This document shows positions 1 to 5,804 of a DNA stretch of 6,978 nucleotides, in pieces (positions within the stretch are counted from its first letter, which is position 1; the number at the start of each line of letters is the position of its first letter). The notes beneath the pieces were generated by a model. The model worked only from the letters and a program-made list of their open reading frames with translations, ran no database searches and was not told the DNA's origin. The DNA is from a bacterium. Lineage in GTDB: Bacteria > Desulfobacterota > DSWW01. Location: NCBI GenBank assembly GCA_030609865.1, contig JAUWSZ010000120.1, positions 1-6,978 on the forward strand. Direction: 5' to 3'. The position numbers and the translations under genes are program-made.

Positions 1-907
1 GGTACATCTCTTGAAGCTCAGCGTAATATTCCCGCGGGCCCGCCTCCTCGAGCGCACAGGCCACGGCCTCCTGGAGCGGCGTGGTGACCGCATAGGGCAC
101 CCACTGGTGCACCTTGCGAAGGGCCTCTGAAAGGGCCGGCGGCGCTACGGCCCAGCCGATCTTCCAGCCCGTGACCGAAAAGGTCTTGCCCGCGCTGCCC
201 AGGGTGACCGTCCGCTCCCACATGCCCGGCAGGGACGCCATACGAATGTGTTCGAGCCCGTCGAAGACCATCCTGTCGTAGACCTCATCGCTGACGACGA
301 TCGTGTCGTGACGAATACTCAACGCGGCGATCTGTTCGAGCTCCTGGCGTGAGAAGACCTTGCCGGTCGGGTTCTGTGGGGTGTTCAGGAAGACGAGCTT
401 CGTCCTCTCTGTAAAGGCCCCCTCCATCTCGGCTGCATCGAATACCCACTTGCCTCGTTCGTCCGGCCTGAGCGGCACATGCACACAGCTTGCCCCGCAA
501 AGCGCGCTGTCTGCCGGATAGGCGTCATAGAAGGGCTCGATCAGGACAACCTCGTCGCCGGGCTCCAGGAAGGCCTGGGCAGCGATGAAGAGGCCCTCGG
601 TGGCGCCCGTCGTCACGGTGATCTCGGAGAGCGGGTCCAGGTCCCTCACGAACTCACCGGTGAGCTCGTTTGCCAGCACCGTGACCAGGTGCGGGGTCCC
701 GGCGCTCCGGGCGTACTGGTTCTGGTCCTCATAGAGTGCCTTTCTGGCCGCCTCCTTCAAGAAATCCGGGCACGGGAAATTCGGGAAGCCCTGGCCCAGA
801 TTGACCGCCCCATGCGCGACGGCGAGTTCGGTCATCTCGGCAAAGATCGTGGTCCCGAACCCCCGGATTCGCCCGGCCCAATGCCTCCTCGCGTCTTCCG
901 GCGCCAT
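1..907 (-). CDS. PLP-dependent class I/II aminotransferase (kynurenine/methionine aminotransferase-like), 3' end outside window
   Basis: This is a cytoplasmic fold-type I aminotransferase that moves an amino group between an amino acid and a 2-oxoacid using pyridoxal phosphate. My own translation of the minus strand from the ATG at 907 is open for 302 codons to the window edge; the family is usually about 380-400 residues, so roughly the last quarter is missing. Visible motifs are VNLGQGFPNF (35-44), the N-terminal substrate and PLP pocket typical of the kynurenine/glutamine transaminase K/YbdL branch; Y65; TTGATEG (99-105); NTPQNPTG (175-182), which holds the PLP-binding Asn; SDEVYD (206-211), with the Asp and Tyr that contact the PLP ring; and SAGKTFSVTGWKIGW (238-252), in which K241 is the predicted Schiff-base lysine. 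A GGGAGAGAGACC purine stretch lies about 5 bases upstream of the ATG. The family is secure. The substrate (kynurenine, methionine, glutamine, aspartate or aromatic) is not. Confidence 0.93.
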   Translation of the reverse strand, partial: MAPEDARRHWAGRIRGFGTTIFAEMTELAVAHGAVNLGQGFPNFPCPDFLKEAARKALYEDQNQYARSAGTPHLVTVLANELTGEFVRDLDPLSEITVTTGATEGLFIAAQAFLEPGDEVVLIEPFYDAYPADSALCGASCVHVPLRPDERGKWVFDAAEMEGAFTERTKLVFLNTPQNPTGKVFSRQELEQIAALSIRHDTIVVSDEVYDRMVFDGLEHIRMASLPGMWERTVTLGSAGKTFSVTGWKIGWAVAPPALSEALRKVHQWVPYAVTTPLQEAVACALEEAGPREYYAELQEMY

Positions 908-980
908 ATCTTGGTCTCTCTCCCATTCTTGTGTACAGAGAAGAGCAATCCTAACAAACTCCCCGGGCGAAGAAAACCTG

Positions 981-1004
981 GGTATTAGGTATTAGGTATT
1001 AGGT
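981..1004. repeat. Heptanucleotide tandem repeat, unit GGTATTA, 3 full copies plus GGT
   Basis: Positions 981-1004 read as three perfect GGTATTA units followed by GGT. Read on the other strand the unit is CCTAATA, which differs at two positions from the CCTGATC unit of the array at 1132-1163. A heptad-spaced inverted version (GCTAATA, CCTAATG, GCTAACC) follows at 1039-1059. Confidence 0.85.
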
Positions 1005-1051
1005 CCCAACCACTACCCCACCAGGGGGCGGGAGGTGGGCTAATACCTAAT
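984..1051. repeat. Long inverted repeat / predicted hairpin
   Basis: ATTAGGTATTAG (at 984-995 and again at 991-1002) is the exact reverse complement of CTAATACCTAAT at 1040-1051, giving a 12-base perfect arm. Using the 991-1002 copy, the stem can continue inward. After a two-base bulge CCCA (1005-1008) pairs with TGGG (1036-1039), then after a one-base bulge CC (1010-1011) pairs with GG (1034-1035). CCCC (1016-1019) can pair with GGGG (1024-1027) inside the loop. No U-run follows, so it is not a standard intrinsic terminator. It looks more like a REP-type or other intergenic palindromic element. Confidence 0.65.
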
Positions 1052-1131
1052 GGCTAACCGCAAGGCCACCTAATCGAGGACAATGACGAAGAAGGAAGAT
1101 CGGGGAATCCTCTCGGAGGTGAGGCGCGGGG

Positions 1132-1163
1132 CCTGACACCTGATCCCTGATCCCTGATCCCTG
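1132..1163. repeat. Heptanucleotide tandem repeat, unit CCTGATC
   Basis: The stretch reads CCTGACA, then three perfect CCTGATC units (1139-1159), then CCTG. It has the same period and a closely related unit to the array at 981-1004 read on the opposite strand. It lies in non-coding DNA about 95 bases before the ferritin-like gene. Short open frames across it only repeat a Gly/Ser/Arg/Asp pattern and are not genes. Confidence 0.85.
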
Positions 1164-1221
1164 CTTTCCCGCCTCTGGACAGAAAAGAGGCCATTGGGGT
1201 AATCTAATTGTCTCTTTTTAA

Positions 1222-1236
1222 CGATAATAATTATTG
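1222..1236. promoter_or_regulatory. Candidate Fur/PerR-family operator (7-1-7 palindrome)
   Basis: CGATAATAATTATTG fits the 7-1-7 layout of Fur-family sites. Against TGATAATNATTATCA it matches 11 of 14 defined positions, and against the PerR form TTATAATNATTATAA it matches 10 of 14. The ATAAT-N-ATTAT core is perfect in both cases. It lies 21 bases before the ATG of the ferritin-like gene and just ahead of its ribosome binding site, where a bound repressor would block transcription initiation or early elongation. Choosing between Fur and PerR is not possible from the site alone. Confidence 0.5.
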
Positions 1237-1257
1237 AGGGGAAGGGAGAAGGCAAGA

Positions 1258-1461
1258 ATGAGCGCAACCGAGGATTTCCATGGTCTCATCGAGTTCGCCA
1301 TCAGTGAAGAGCAGAAGGCACAGCGGATGTACAAGGACCTGGCTGCAAAGGCCGGGGACGCCTACGGAAAGGCGATCCTGGAGGGCCTCCACGAACAGGA
1401 GGTTGGCCACGAAGAGAAGCTCAGGGCCCTCCTTGCCTCGATCGAGCCGACCAAGGCCTGA
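1258..1461 (+). CDS. Half-size ferritin-like / rubrerythrin-like protein (67 aa)
   Basis: This small soluble protein is predicted to be two alpha-helices. The pattern EFAISEEQKAQRMYKDLA (12-29) and the ExxH of EVGH (48-51) match the first helix pair of a rubrerythrin/ferritin-like four-helix bundle, including carboxylates at E17/E18, Y25 and the E48/H51 metal pair. Rubrerythrin-type domains usually run about 130-150 residues with a second helix pair, and a rubredoxin domain often follows. Here TGA comes after 67 codons, with no frameshifted continuation of the fold before phoU. A working form would need to dimerise to complete a di-iron site, as encapsulated ferritins do. I chose ATG 1258 because GGGAG (1244-1248) lies nine bases upstream; a TTG at 1234 in frame would give a charged 8-residue extension and overlap the operator. 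A role in iron or peroxide handling is inference. Confidence 0.8.
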   Translation: MSATEDFHGLIEFAISEEQKAQRMYKDLAAKAGDAYGKAILEGLHEQEVGHEEKLRALLASIEPTKA

Positions 1462-1524
1462 CGGAATCGGTGGCTGGGTCACGGGTGCAAGATGAGCTTT
1501 GATTGAGAGGAATCGAACAGAATC

Positions 1525-2172
1525 ATGCCGAATACGGAAGACCACCAAGGCCTGTATCGTCAGTTGAAAAGAGAGATGGATTCTGTCGGCAGGGACCTGG
1601 GTCAATCGATGAAGCAGGTCCTCGAGGCGCTGGAACAACGGAATGGGGCGCCGGCAGAGAGACTCCTGGGCCGGCTCGACGACCTCCGGAAAAAGGAGGA
1701 CACCCTTAAGGACATCTGCCTTCAGGTCCTCGGGGGCAAGAACGGGAGCACCCCTGAGCTTCGATGGACAGGATGCGCGCACAAAATTCTATCGTTGATG
1801 TCGGGGATCTCTACGGAGATCGCTGCAATCGCCGGACAGATAGGCAAGATCAACGAGGGACCCGATCTCCCGATCGCCGAAGACCTGCCGGAGATGGGCC
1901 GAATGGCCTCCCGGATGCTCGAGCGGAGCATCCAGATCGCCCTCCATCCCGACGCAGTGGGGGCGCGAAGGATCATGGAGGAAGACTCCTCCCTGGACAG
2001 GCACAAGGAGGACTTCGCGAAGAGGGCGATTTCCCTCGTGAACGACCACCCGGAGAACTCGCAACCCGTGGTTCCCTATGTTCTCGTCTCGCGACACCTG
2101 GAGAGGATCGGGGACCATGCCAGCCACATCGCCGAAGAGGTCGCTTACTACCTCCAAGAACAAGCCGCATAA
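1525..2172 (+). CDS. phoU: PhoU-family phosphate signalling / regulatory protein
   Basis: PhoU is a cytoplasmic all-helical protein built from two repeated three-helix bundles. In the classical system it links the PstSCAB phosphate transporter to the PhoR sensor kinase, repressing the Pho response when phosphate is plentiful. The 215-residue length is slightly short of the usual 220-240. The second repeat is well kept: EEDSSLDRHKEDF (152-164) and SRHLERIGDHASHIAEEVAYYL (189-210) are the two metal-binding signatures. In the first repeat the ERIGD-type motif is replaced by the stretch around MSGISTEIAAIA (92-103), so that site appears lost. AGAGGAA (1506-1512) lies 12 bases before the ATG. The gene follows the ferritin-like gene by 63 bases on the same strand and could share its transcript. 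No pst, phoR or phoB gene and no Pho box were seen nearby, so a role in classical Pho control is unproven. Confidence 0.88.
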   Translation: MPNTEDHQGLYRQLKREMDSVGRDLGQSMKQVLEALEQRNGAPAERLLGRLDDLRKKEDTLKDICLQVLGGKNGSTPELRWTGCAHKILSLMSGISTEIAAIAGQIGKINEGPDLPIAEDLPEMGRMASRMLERSIQIALHPDAVGARRIMEEDSSLDRHKEDFAKRAISLVNDHPENSQPVVPYVLVSRHLERIGDHASHIAEEVAYYLQEQAA

Positions 2173-2218
2173 CACTCATTTGTCCCCTGTTTCGTATGCC
2201 CCACAGAACCCAACTTCA

Positions 2219-2908
2219 TCACGCTAGGATCGCCTGGAGGGCGTCGGCCGCAAGGGAAACGGCGATACCGATCATGAGCATGCCCGCGAGCAGATCAGAG
2301 TATTGCCGGTAACGGCGGACAAACCCGGAGGCGCCCGTTCCGACCAGGAAGAGCCCGGGCACGGTTCCAAGGCCGAAACAGAGCAGCAGGAGGCCCCCCT
2401 CGAGCAACCCGCCGCACGCCAGCGCCCTGGCAAAGGCCGCATAGGAAAGGCCGCAGGGAAGGAACCCCATCATCAGGCCGAAGAGGAAGACCGCCCCTCG
2501 ATTCTCCCCTCCAGTGACACCATCCCTCACCCGGTGGAAGCCGGGGATCTTGACCGGAGACGCAACGGCCATCCAGTCCGGCTCCACCAGGATGCCCAGA
2601 CGAAAGAGCCCGAGAAAGAGGAGCATGACCGAAGCCACCAGGGAAAAGGCAACCTGGATTCGTGCAATCCAGGCAAGAGGGTCCCCTCCCGCCACCCCGG
2701 CCAGGACAGACAGGCCGACGCCTATCCCCCCCATGAACGCGCCCACGCCCGCATATGTGGTGATCCGACCCAGGTTGTAAAGAAGATGGGCCGAGATTCT
2801 CCCCGTCTGCGTCGGAATCGCCAGAACGAGGGGGCCGCACATCCCGATGCAGTGGCCCGTGCCAAGCAATCCGAGGAGGAACAGGGAATAGAGATCCAGG
2901 CTGCTCAT
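2219..2908 (-). CDS. TauE/SafE-type (UreH/DsbD_2-like) polytopic membrane protein
   Basis: This 229-residue inner-membrane protein has about six hydrophobic segments. Near its start is GTGHCIGMCGP (16-26), the hallmark Cys-xxx-Cys motif of the UreH-like/DsbD_2 family, and GFLPCGLSY (148-156) opens the second half with another Cys. This pseudo-repeated layout of two three-helix halves is typical of the family. Members are usually annotated as sulfite exporter TauE/SafE. Several are encoded near copper ATPases, cbb3 oxidase maturation genes or cytochrome c biogenesis genes, where a copper or thiol transport role is suspected. The in-frame codon three triplets upstream of the ATG is a stop, so the start cannot be moved outward. 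No good Shine-Dalgarno sequence precedes it, and the start may be leaderless. It is divergent from the nosL-like operon (134 bases apart) and converges with phoU across 46 bases. The substrate is unknown. Confidence 0.85.
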   Translation of the reverse strand: MSSLDLYSLFLLGLLGTGHCIGMCGPLVLAIPTQTGRISAHLLYNLGRITTYAGVGAFMGGIGVGLSVLAGVAGGDPLAWIARIQVAFSLVASVMLLFLGLFRLGILVEPDWMAVASPVKIPGFHRVRDGVTGGENRGAVFLFGLMMGFLPCGLSYAAFARALACGGLLEGGLLLLCFGLGTVPGLFLVGTGASGFVRRYRQYSDLLAGMLMIGIAVSLAADALQAILA

Positions 2909-2916
2909 AGGCCGTC

Positions 2917-2946
2917 AGCATACCTGCGATCCGTCGGTTTTCACAA
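2917..2946 (-). promoter_or_regulatory. Possible promoter of the TauE/SafE-type gene
   Basis: On the minus strand TTGTGA (2946-2941) and TATGCT (2922-2917) resemble -35 and -10 boxes, each 4 of 6 to consensus, with an 18-base spacer. Transcription would start within a base or two of the ATG at 2908, which would explain the missing ribosome binding site. Its -35 box overlaps that of the plus-strand candidate. Both boxes are weak, so this is tentative. Confidence 0.25.
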
Positions 2947-2966
2947 GCCACTCGAGGGGGTATGAT
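2938..2966 (+). promoter_or_regulatory. Possible sigma-70-like promoter of the nosL-like operon
   Basis: TTTTCA (2938-2943, 4 of 6 to TTGACA) and TATGAT (2961-2966, 5 of 6 to TATAAT) are separated by an ideal 17 bases. Transcription would start near 2973, leaving a leader of about 70 bases before the nosL-like ATG. No other better-scoring pair was seen in the 134-base divergent gap. Confidence 0.4.
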
Positions 2967-3042
2967 GTCGGTCTCGCTGCATGGGTTCTTCCCGATATGA
3001 GCGGGGTCGGTCATCGACTTCAAAGACGAGGAAAGGAACAAC

Positions 3043-3618
3043 ATGCCGCATTCTTCTCTTCGTTCTTACACAACTCTTGTGCTGGCCCTTGCCTGTCTTC
3101 TCTCTGCCGGCTGCGACCGCGCCGAAACCCCAAGCACAAAGCCCGGCAAGGCCGGCCCGGTGCCCGCCGTCCTGGGCATCGATCAAAAGGGCGAGCTCCA
3201 TTTCAGCGAGGGAGACCGATGCCCTGTCTGTGCAATGAAGGTGAAGAATCACCCCAAGTTTGCGTGCGGCATCGAACTGAATGACGGCCGAACCTTCTAC
3301 TTCTGCGGTACCGGCTGCATGATACGAGCCTGGCTCCATCCCGAGGCGTTCCTGGGCGTCGAAAAAAGCGCTCTCGAGCGCTCTGTAGTGCAGGATTACT
3401 TCGAGGGCCAACATGTGGACGGCCTGTCCGTGATATGGGTGGCAGGCTCTGATGTGGTCGGCCCGATGGGGCCTGCCCTTGTCCCTGTCCAGGACGCCGG
3501 CGCCCTGGAGGCCTTCAAGCAACGTCACGGCGGAAGGGTCACCTTCCGTCTGGCCGACCTGAACGATGAGAAGTGGGAATCAATCACAGGGAAGAAGGTC
3601 CTTCCCGGAGACCGCTAG
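3043..3618 (+). CDS. NosL-like lipoprotein with YHS/TRASH-like cysteine motif
   Basis: This is a predicted lipoprotein of 191 residues. A positively charged N-terminus and hydrophobic stretch (12-22) end in LLSAGC, so C24 is the likely lipidated residue and the protein would sit on the periplasmic side of a membrane. NosL proteins are Cu(I)-binding lipoproteins known for supplying copper to nitrous oxide reductase. Family signs are CPVCAM (60-65), normally CPVCGM, and the C-terminal block from GSDVVGPMGP (135-144) through the HGG at 162-164. Between them FYFCGTGC (85-92) adds a second Cys pair, C88 and C92, more like YHS/TRASH metal-binding modules. GAGGAAAGGA (3028-3037) lies just before the ATG, a strong ribosome binding site. 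No nosZ or nosDFY is visible, so the partner is probably not N2O reductase; the next genes in the operon are the obvious partners. A copper role is inferred from the family. Confidence 0.85.
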   Translation: MPHSSLRSYTTLVLALACLLSAGCDRAETPSTKPGKAGPVPAVLGIDQKGELHFSEGDRCPVCAMKVKNHPKFACGIELNDGRTFYFCGTGCMIRAWLHPEAFLGVEKSALERSVVQDYFEGQHVDGLSVIWVAGSDVVGPMGPALVPVQDAGALEAFKQRHGGRVTFRLADLNDEKWESITGKKVLPGDR

Positions 3619-3628
3619 CGGACAGGAA

Positions 3629-3958
3629 ATGAACAAAAGGGAGACGCCCGACGATCGCCTGGGGTTCGCCCGGAACCTCCTGCTGACCTCCTGGCTCGCC
3701 ACGGGAATCGTTTTGGGCCTGATGCTCCTCGACTCCTCCCTGCGACCATCCATTCAGGAGGAGTCTGTGCACGCCCTGGTCGAAGGCCTGGCGCTTTCGA
3801 ACCTTTCGATCGTTCCGGCCGGCCGGCCCTTCCGGAACCCCGAAGCCCTTCATGATGCCGTTGATCTGCGTTTCTCTCCCTTGCTTCCCCCTGTAGAGAC
3901 CGAGCCCGCCGGCCTCCTGTTGAGAGAACCCGGATTCTCCGGCGATCGATTCCGCTGA
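3629..3958 (+). CDS. Small single-span membrane protein of unknown function (109 aa)
   Basis: I do not recognise this protein. It has a short charged N-terminus, one transmembrane helix at about residues 15-34, and a soluble tail of about 75 residues that the charge pattern places in the periplasm. The tail has no Cys or His cluster: its only His residues are H48 and H75. It contains NLSIVPAGRPFRNPE (58-72) and a Pro-rich PLLPPVETEP (84-93). The ATG at 3629 is chosen because it begins 10 bases after the nosL-like stop and follows AGGA; an upstream in-frame ATG at 3566 lies inside the nosL-like gene and would add non-conserved residues. Its stop overlaps the permease start (TGATG). Fixed placement between a lipoprotein and an ABC permease suggests an accessory subunit or periplasmic adaptor. 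That role is inferred from position alone. Confidence 0.75.
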   Translation: MNKRETPDDRLGFARNLLLTSWLATGIVLGLMLLDSSLRPSIQEESVHALVEGLALSNLSIVPAGRPFRNPEALHDAVDLRFSPLLPPVETEPAGLLLREPGFSGDRFR

Positions 3959-5121
3959 TGAAGAATCTCTGTCGCTCCACCATGCTCGTCTGGTCCATCC
4001 GGGATGCAACACGGCACCCGGGGGAGACCCTGCTGCTGGCAGTCGCGTTGTCTTCCCTGGTCGCATGCATCGCTACGGTTCTGCTCCTGACCCACGCCCT
4101 CGAGAATACGGCCGCCTCCCTGCTTGCGAAGGGCCCCTCCCTTGTTGTGCGACGCCTTTCAACAGGCGGGTGGGTCCCAATCCCCGCAAGAGAATCGGCC
4201 GAGATTGCCCGGGCCGTTCCCGGGGTCACTCAGGCCAGGGCCCGGATCTGGGGCCTCGTATCGGGCCCGTCCGGGCCTGTGACCGCCGTGGGGATTGACG
4301 AAACCGCACGGAGGGCGTTGGTGGAGGGCCGCTTGGCCCCTGTGCCCGGCCCGGGCGAAGCCGTTGTCGGCCCGGGGGTGTCTGCTGAGAAAGGGGAAGC
4401 GGACATGATTCTCCAGGGCGCCCGGAAGATGGCCTTCAAGGTGACGGCCAGGCTCTCCCCTGAGTCCGGCATGGTTGCTCACGACATCGTGATCCTCCAC
4501 CCGGAAGACGCCCGGAAACTCCTGGGACTTCCCCAAGGCCATGCAAGCGATCTGGCCCTCGACGTGTTCCACGAAGAGGAGGAAGAGGCCATCCTGCCTG
4601 ATCTGGCAAAGGCATTTCCATGGCCGGTCCGGATCACGACCCGCTCGGAGACGATCGGCCTGTATGCAGGAGGGACGGCACGCAGGGGCGGTATCGCCCT
4701 TGTCCTCGCCGTTCCGGCGATCCTCGCAGGTGCATTCCTCGTTGCAGGATCGGTGCGAGATCGTGTCGGCCGGCGACGCGAGGTAGGCCTGCTCAAGGCC
4801 ATGGGCTGGACCACCGGCGATGTGGTCCGTCTCCATCTGATCCGGTCCGTGGCGATCGGCGTTCCTGCTGCTGCGCTCGGGATGGCCTTCGCCTATCTGC
4901 TGGTCCTGTGGCCCGGGGTGAGTTGGCCGGGGGCCCTGCTTTTCGGATGGCAGGGCCGGCCGCCCATGCTGAACCTGAGCCCGTCGGGCGCCTTCCTGAT
5001 CCTGATCGAGGTGGGAGCCCTGGTCTTTGTGCCCTGGCTGGCGGCGACGCTCTGGCCCGCCCTCAGGGGCGCAACCGCGGATCCGCAGGAGTTGATACAA
5101 GGAGGCGAGCTGCTGGCATGA
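3958..5121 (+). CDS. FtsX/MacB-type ABC transporter permease
   Basis: This is the membrane subunit of a type VII (MacB/LolCE/FtsX-like) ABC system of 387 residues. It has the family topology. TM1 is at about 24-46, then comes a large periplasmic domain of about 200 residues (47-244), and TM2 to TM4 lie at about 245-266, 293-318 and 343-367. The cytoplasmic loop after TM2 carries RRREVGLLKAMGW (272-284), the characteristic FtsX coupling sequence that contacts the ATPase. Such systems do not carry substrates through a channel. They transmit ATP-driven motion to periplasmic partners, extracting lipoproteins or driving efflux or hydrolase activation. The ATG overlaps the previous stop, and no ribosome binding site is visible, so translation is probably coupled. 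The stop in turn overlaps the ATPase ATG as ATGA. A lone permease implies a homodimer. The cargo is unknown; the NosL-like lipoprotein is a natural candidate partner. Confidence 0.9.
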   Translation: MKNLCRSTMLVWSIRDATRHPGETLLLAVALSSLVACIATVLLLTHALENTAASLLAKGPSLVVRRLSTGGWVPIPARESAEIARAVPGVTQARARIWGLVSGPSGPVTAVGIDETARRALVEGRLAPVPGPGEAVVGPGVSAEKGEADMILQGARKMAFKVTARLSPESGMVAHDIVILHPEDARKLLGLPQGHASDLALDVFHEEEEEAILPDLAKAFPWPVRITTRSETIGLYAGGTARRGGIALVLAVPAILAGAFLVAGSVRDRVGRRREVGLLKAMGWTTGDVVRLHLIRSVAIGVPAAALGMAFAYLLVLWPGVSWPGALLFGWQGRPPMLNLSPSGAFLILIEVGALVFVPWLAATLWPALRGATADPQELIQGGELLA

Positions 5122-5804
5122 ACGATGCCGGACTCGAATGTCGAGAGGTTTCCTTTGCACCCAGGGACCGGGCAGAGGGCCAACCACCGATCCTCGATGC
5201 GGTGAATGCGAGATTCGGAGAGAGTTCCCCTGCTTTGATCACCGGCCCGATGGGGGCAGGCAAGAGCACCCTGCTCCACATCCTCGCCGGATTGCTGAGA
5301 CCCACCCAGGGCGAGGTACTCGCAGGGGGCCGGCCCGTCTCCCGCTGGACTTCGGCACCCCGCGATCTGTGGCGCCGAAGCGTGGGCATTGCCTTTCAAA
5401 CATCCAGCCTGTGGCCGGAGCTGACGGTCCTGGAGAATGTCATCCTGCCGATGGTCCCAAGGGGCAAAAGCCTCCCGGCCATCCGGGCTCTGGGTCTCGA
5501 GGCCCTGAAGGCGCTCGGGGTTTCCGACCTTGCCGGCCGGAGTACGCGCATCCTTTCGGGAGGTGAGCGCCAGAGGGTGGCCGTCGCGCGAGCCCTGGTC
5601 TCCCGTCCCGCCTTTCTCTTTGTCGATGAACCCACGGCCCACCAGGACGACGAAGGGGTCCGCCGGGTTCTTGGCGCCATCTCTTCAGCCACCGCGTGGA
5701 GCGCTATCGTGGTGGTCGCTTCCCACGATCCCAGGGTCGCAGACGCCGGCCTGTTTTCCGATCTGTGGCATTTGACCGCCGGGCGGCTGGAGCGGATGCG
5801 ATGA
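5118..5804 (+). CDS. ABC transporter ATP-binding protein (LolD/MacB class)
   Basis: This is the cytoplasmic ATPase of the ABC pair, 228 residues, the normal size for a LolD-type subunit. All catalytic motifs are present: Walker A GPMGAGKST (43-51), Q-loop Q94, signature LSGGERQRV (146-154), Walker B FLFVDE (166-171) with catalytic E171, and switch H203 in ASHD. The D-loop region reads AHQDD, not the common SALD type, a mild oddity. The start at 5118 forms an ATGA overlap with the permease stop and has GGAGG (5101-5105) 12 bases upstream. The open frame extends far upstream into the permease gene, but those residues have no homology character. Its partner is certainly the upstream permease. 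Confidence 0.95.
   Translation: MNDAGLECREVSFAPRDRAEGQPPILDAVNARFGESSPALITGPMGAGKSTLLHILAGLLRPTQGEVLAGGRPVSRWTSAPRDLWRRSVGIAFQTSSLWPELTVLENVILPMVPRGKSLPAIRALGLEALKALGVSDLAGRSTRILSGGERQRVAVARALVSRPAFLFVDEPTAHQDDEGVRRVLGAISSATAWSAIVVVASHDPRVADAGLFSDLWHLTAGRLERMR

Larger units (their letters stand above)
908..1257. other. Divergent intergenic region with repeats and a regulatory palindrome, no supported gene
   Basis: This 350-base stretch separates the minus-strand aminotransferase from the plus-strand ferritin-like gene, so it should carry promoters for both. It contains a heptamer array (981-1004), a hairpin-forming inverted repeat (984-1051), a second heptamer array (1132-1163), and an AT-rich tract ending in a Fur/PerR-like palindrome (1222-1236). 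The AT-rich tract at 1200-1236 stands out from the GC-rich surroundings and is the likely promoter area of the ferritin-like gene. I did not find a convincing pair of -35 and -10 boxes in it. The short open frames here read through repeats and have no coding character. Confidence 0.75.

Noticed and set aside
930..957. Aminotransferase promoter on the minus strand (TTGTTA, 16 bases, TACACA)
   Set aside because: The -10 box matches only 3 of 6 consensus positions, so it is not distinguishable from chance.
479..988. Plus-strand open frame of 169 codons
   Set aside because: It lies antisense to the aminotransferase, whose minus-strand reading carries all the PLP-enzyme motifs. This frame has no recognisable domain and runs into the repeats.
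1234..1257. TTG start giving eight extra residues on the ferritin-like protein
   Set aside because: The extension would be translated from the ribosome binding site itself (Arg/Gly/Lys-rich), while the ATG at 1258 has an ideal GGGAG nine bases upstream.
2173..2218. Bidirectional terminator between convergent phoU and the TauE/SafE-type gene
   Set aside because: The only pairing seen is a four-base CTGT/ACAG with a long loop and no T-run, too weak to call.
2303..2965. Plus-strand open frame of 220 codons
   Set aside because: It is the antisense shadow of the TauE/SafE-type gene. It is rich in Arg, Pro, Glu and Gln with no fold-like pattern, as expected from GC-rich opposite strands.
4620..5117. 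A 166-residue N-terminal extension of the ATPase
   Set aside because: The frame stays open upstream inside the permease gene, but the residues are Arg/Pro-rich noise. The ATGA start at 5118 gives a normal-length ATPase.
4159..5187. Minus-strand open frame of 342 codons
   Set aside because: It is antisense to the FtsX-type permease and the start of the ATPase, both of which show clear family motifs. No domain is visible in it.
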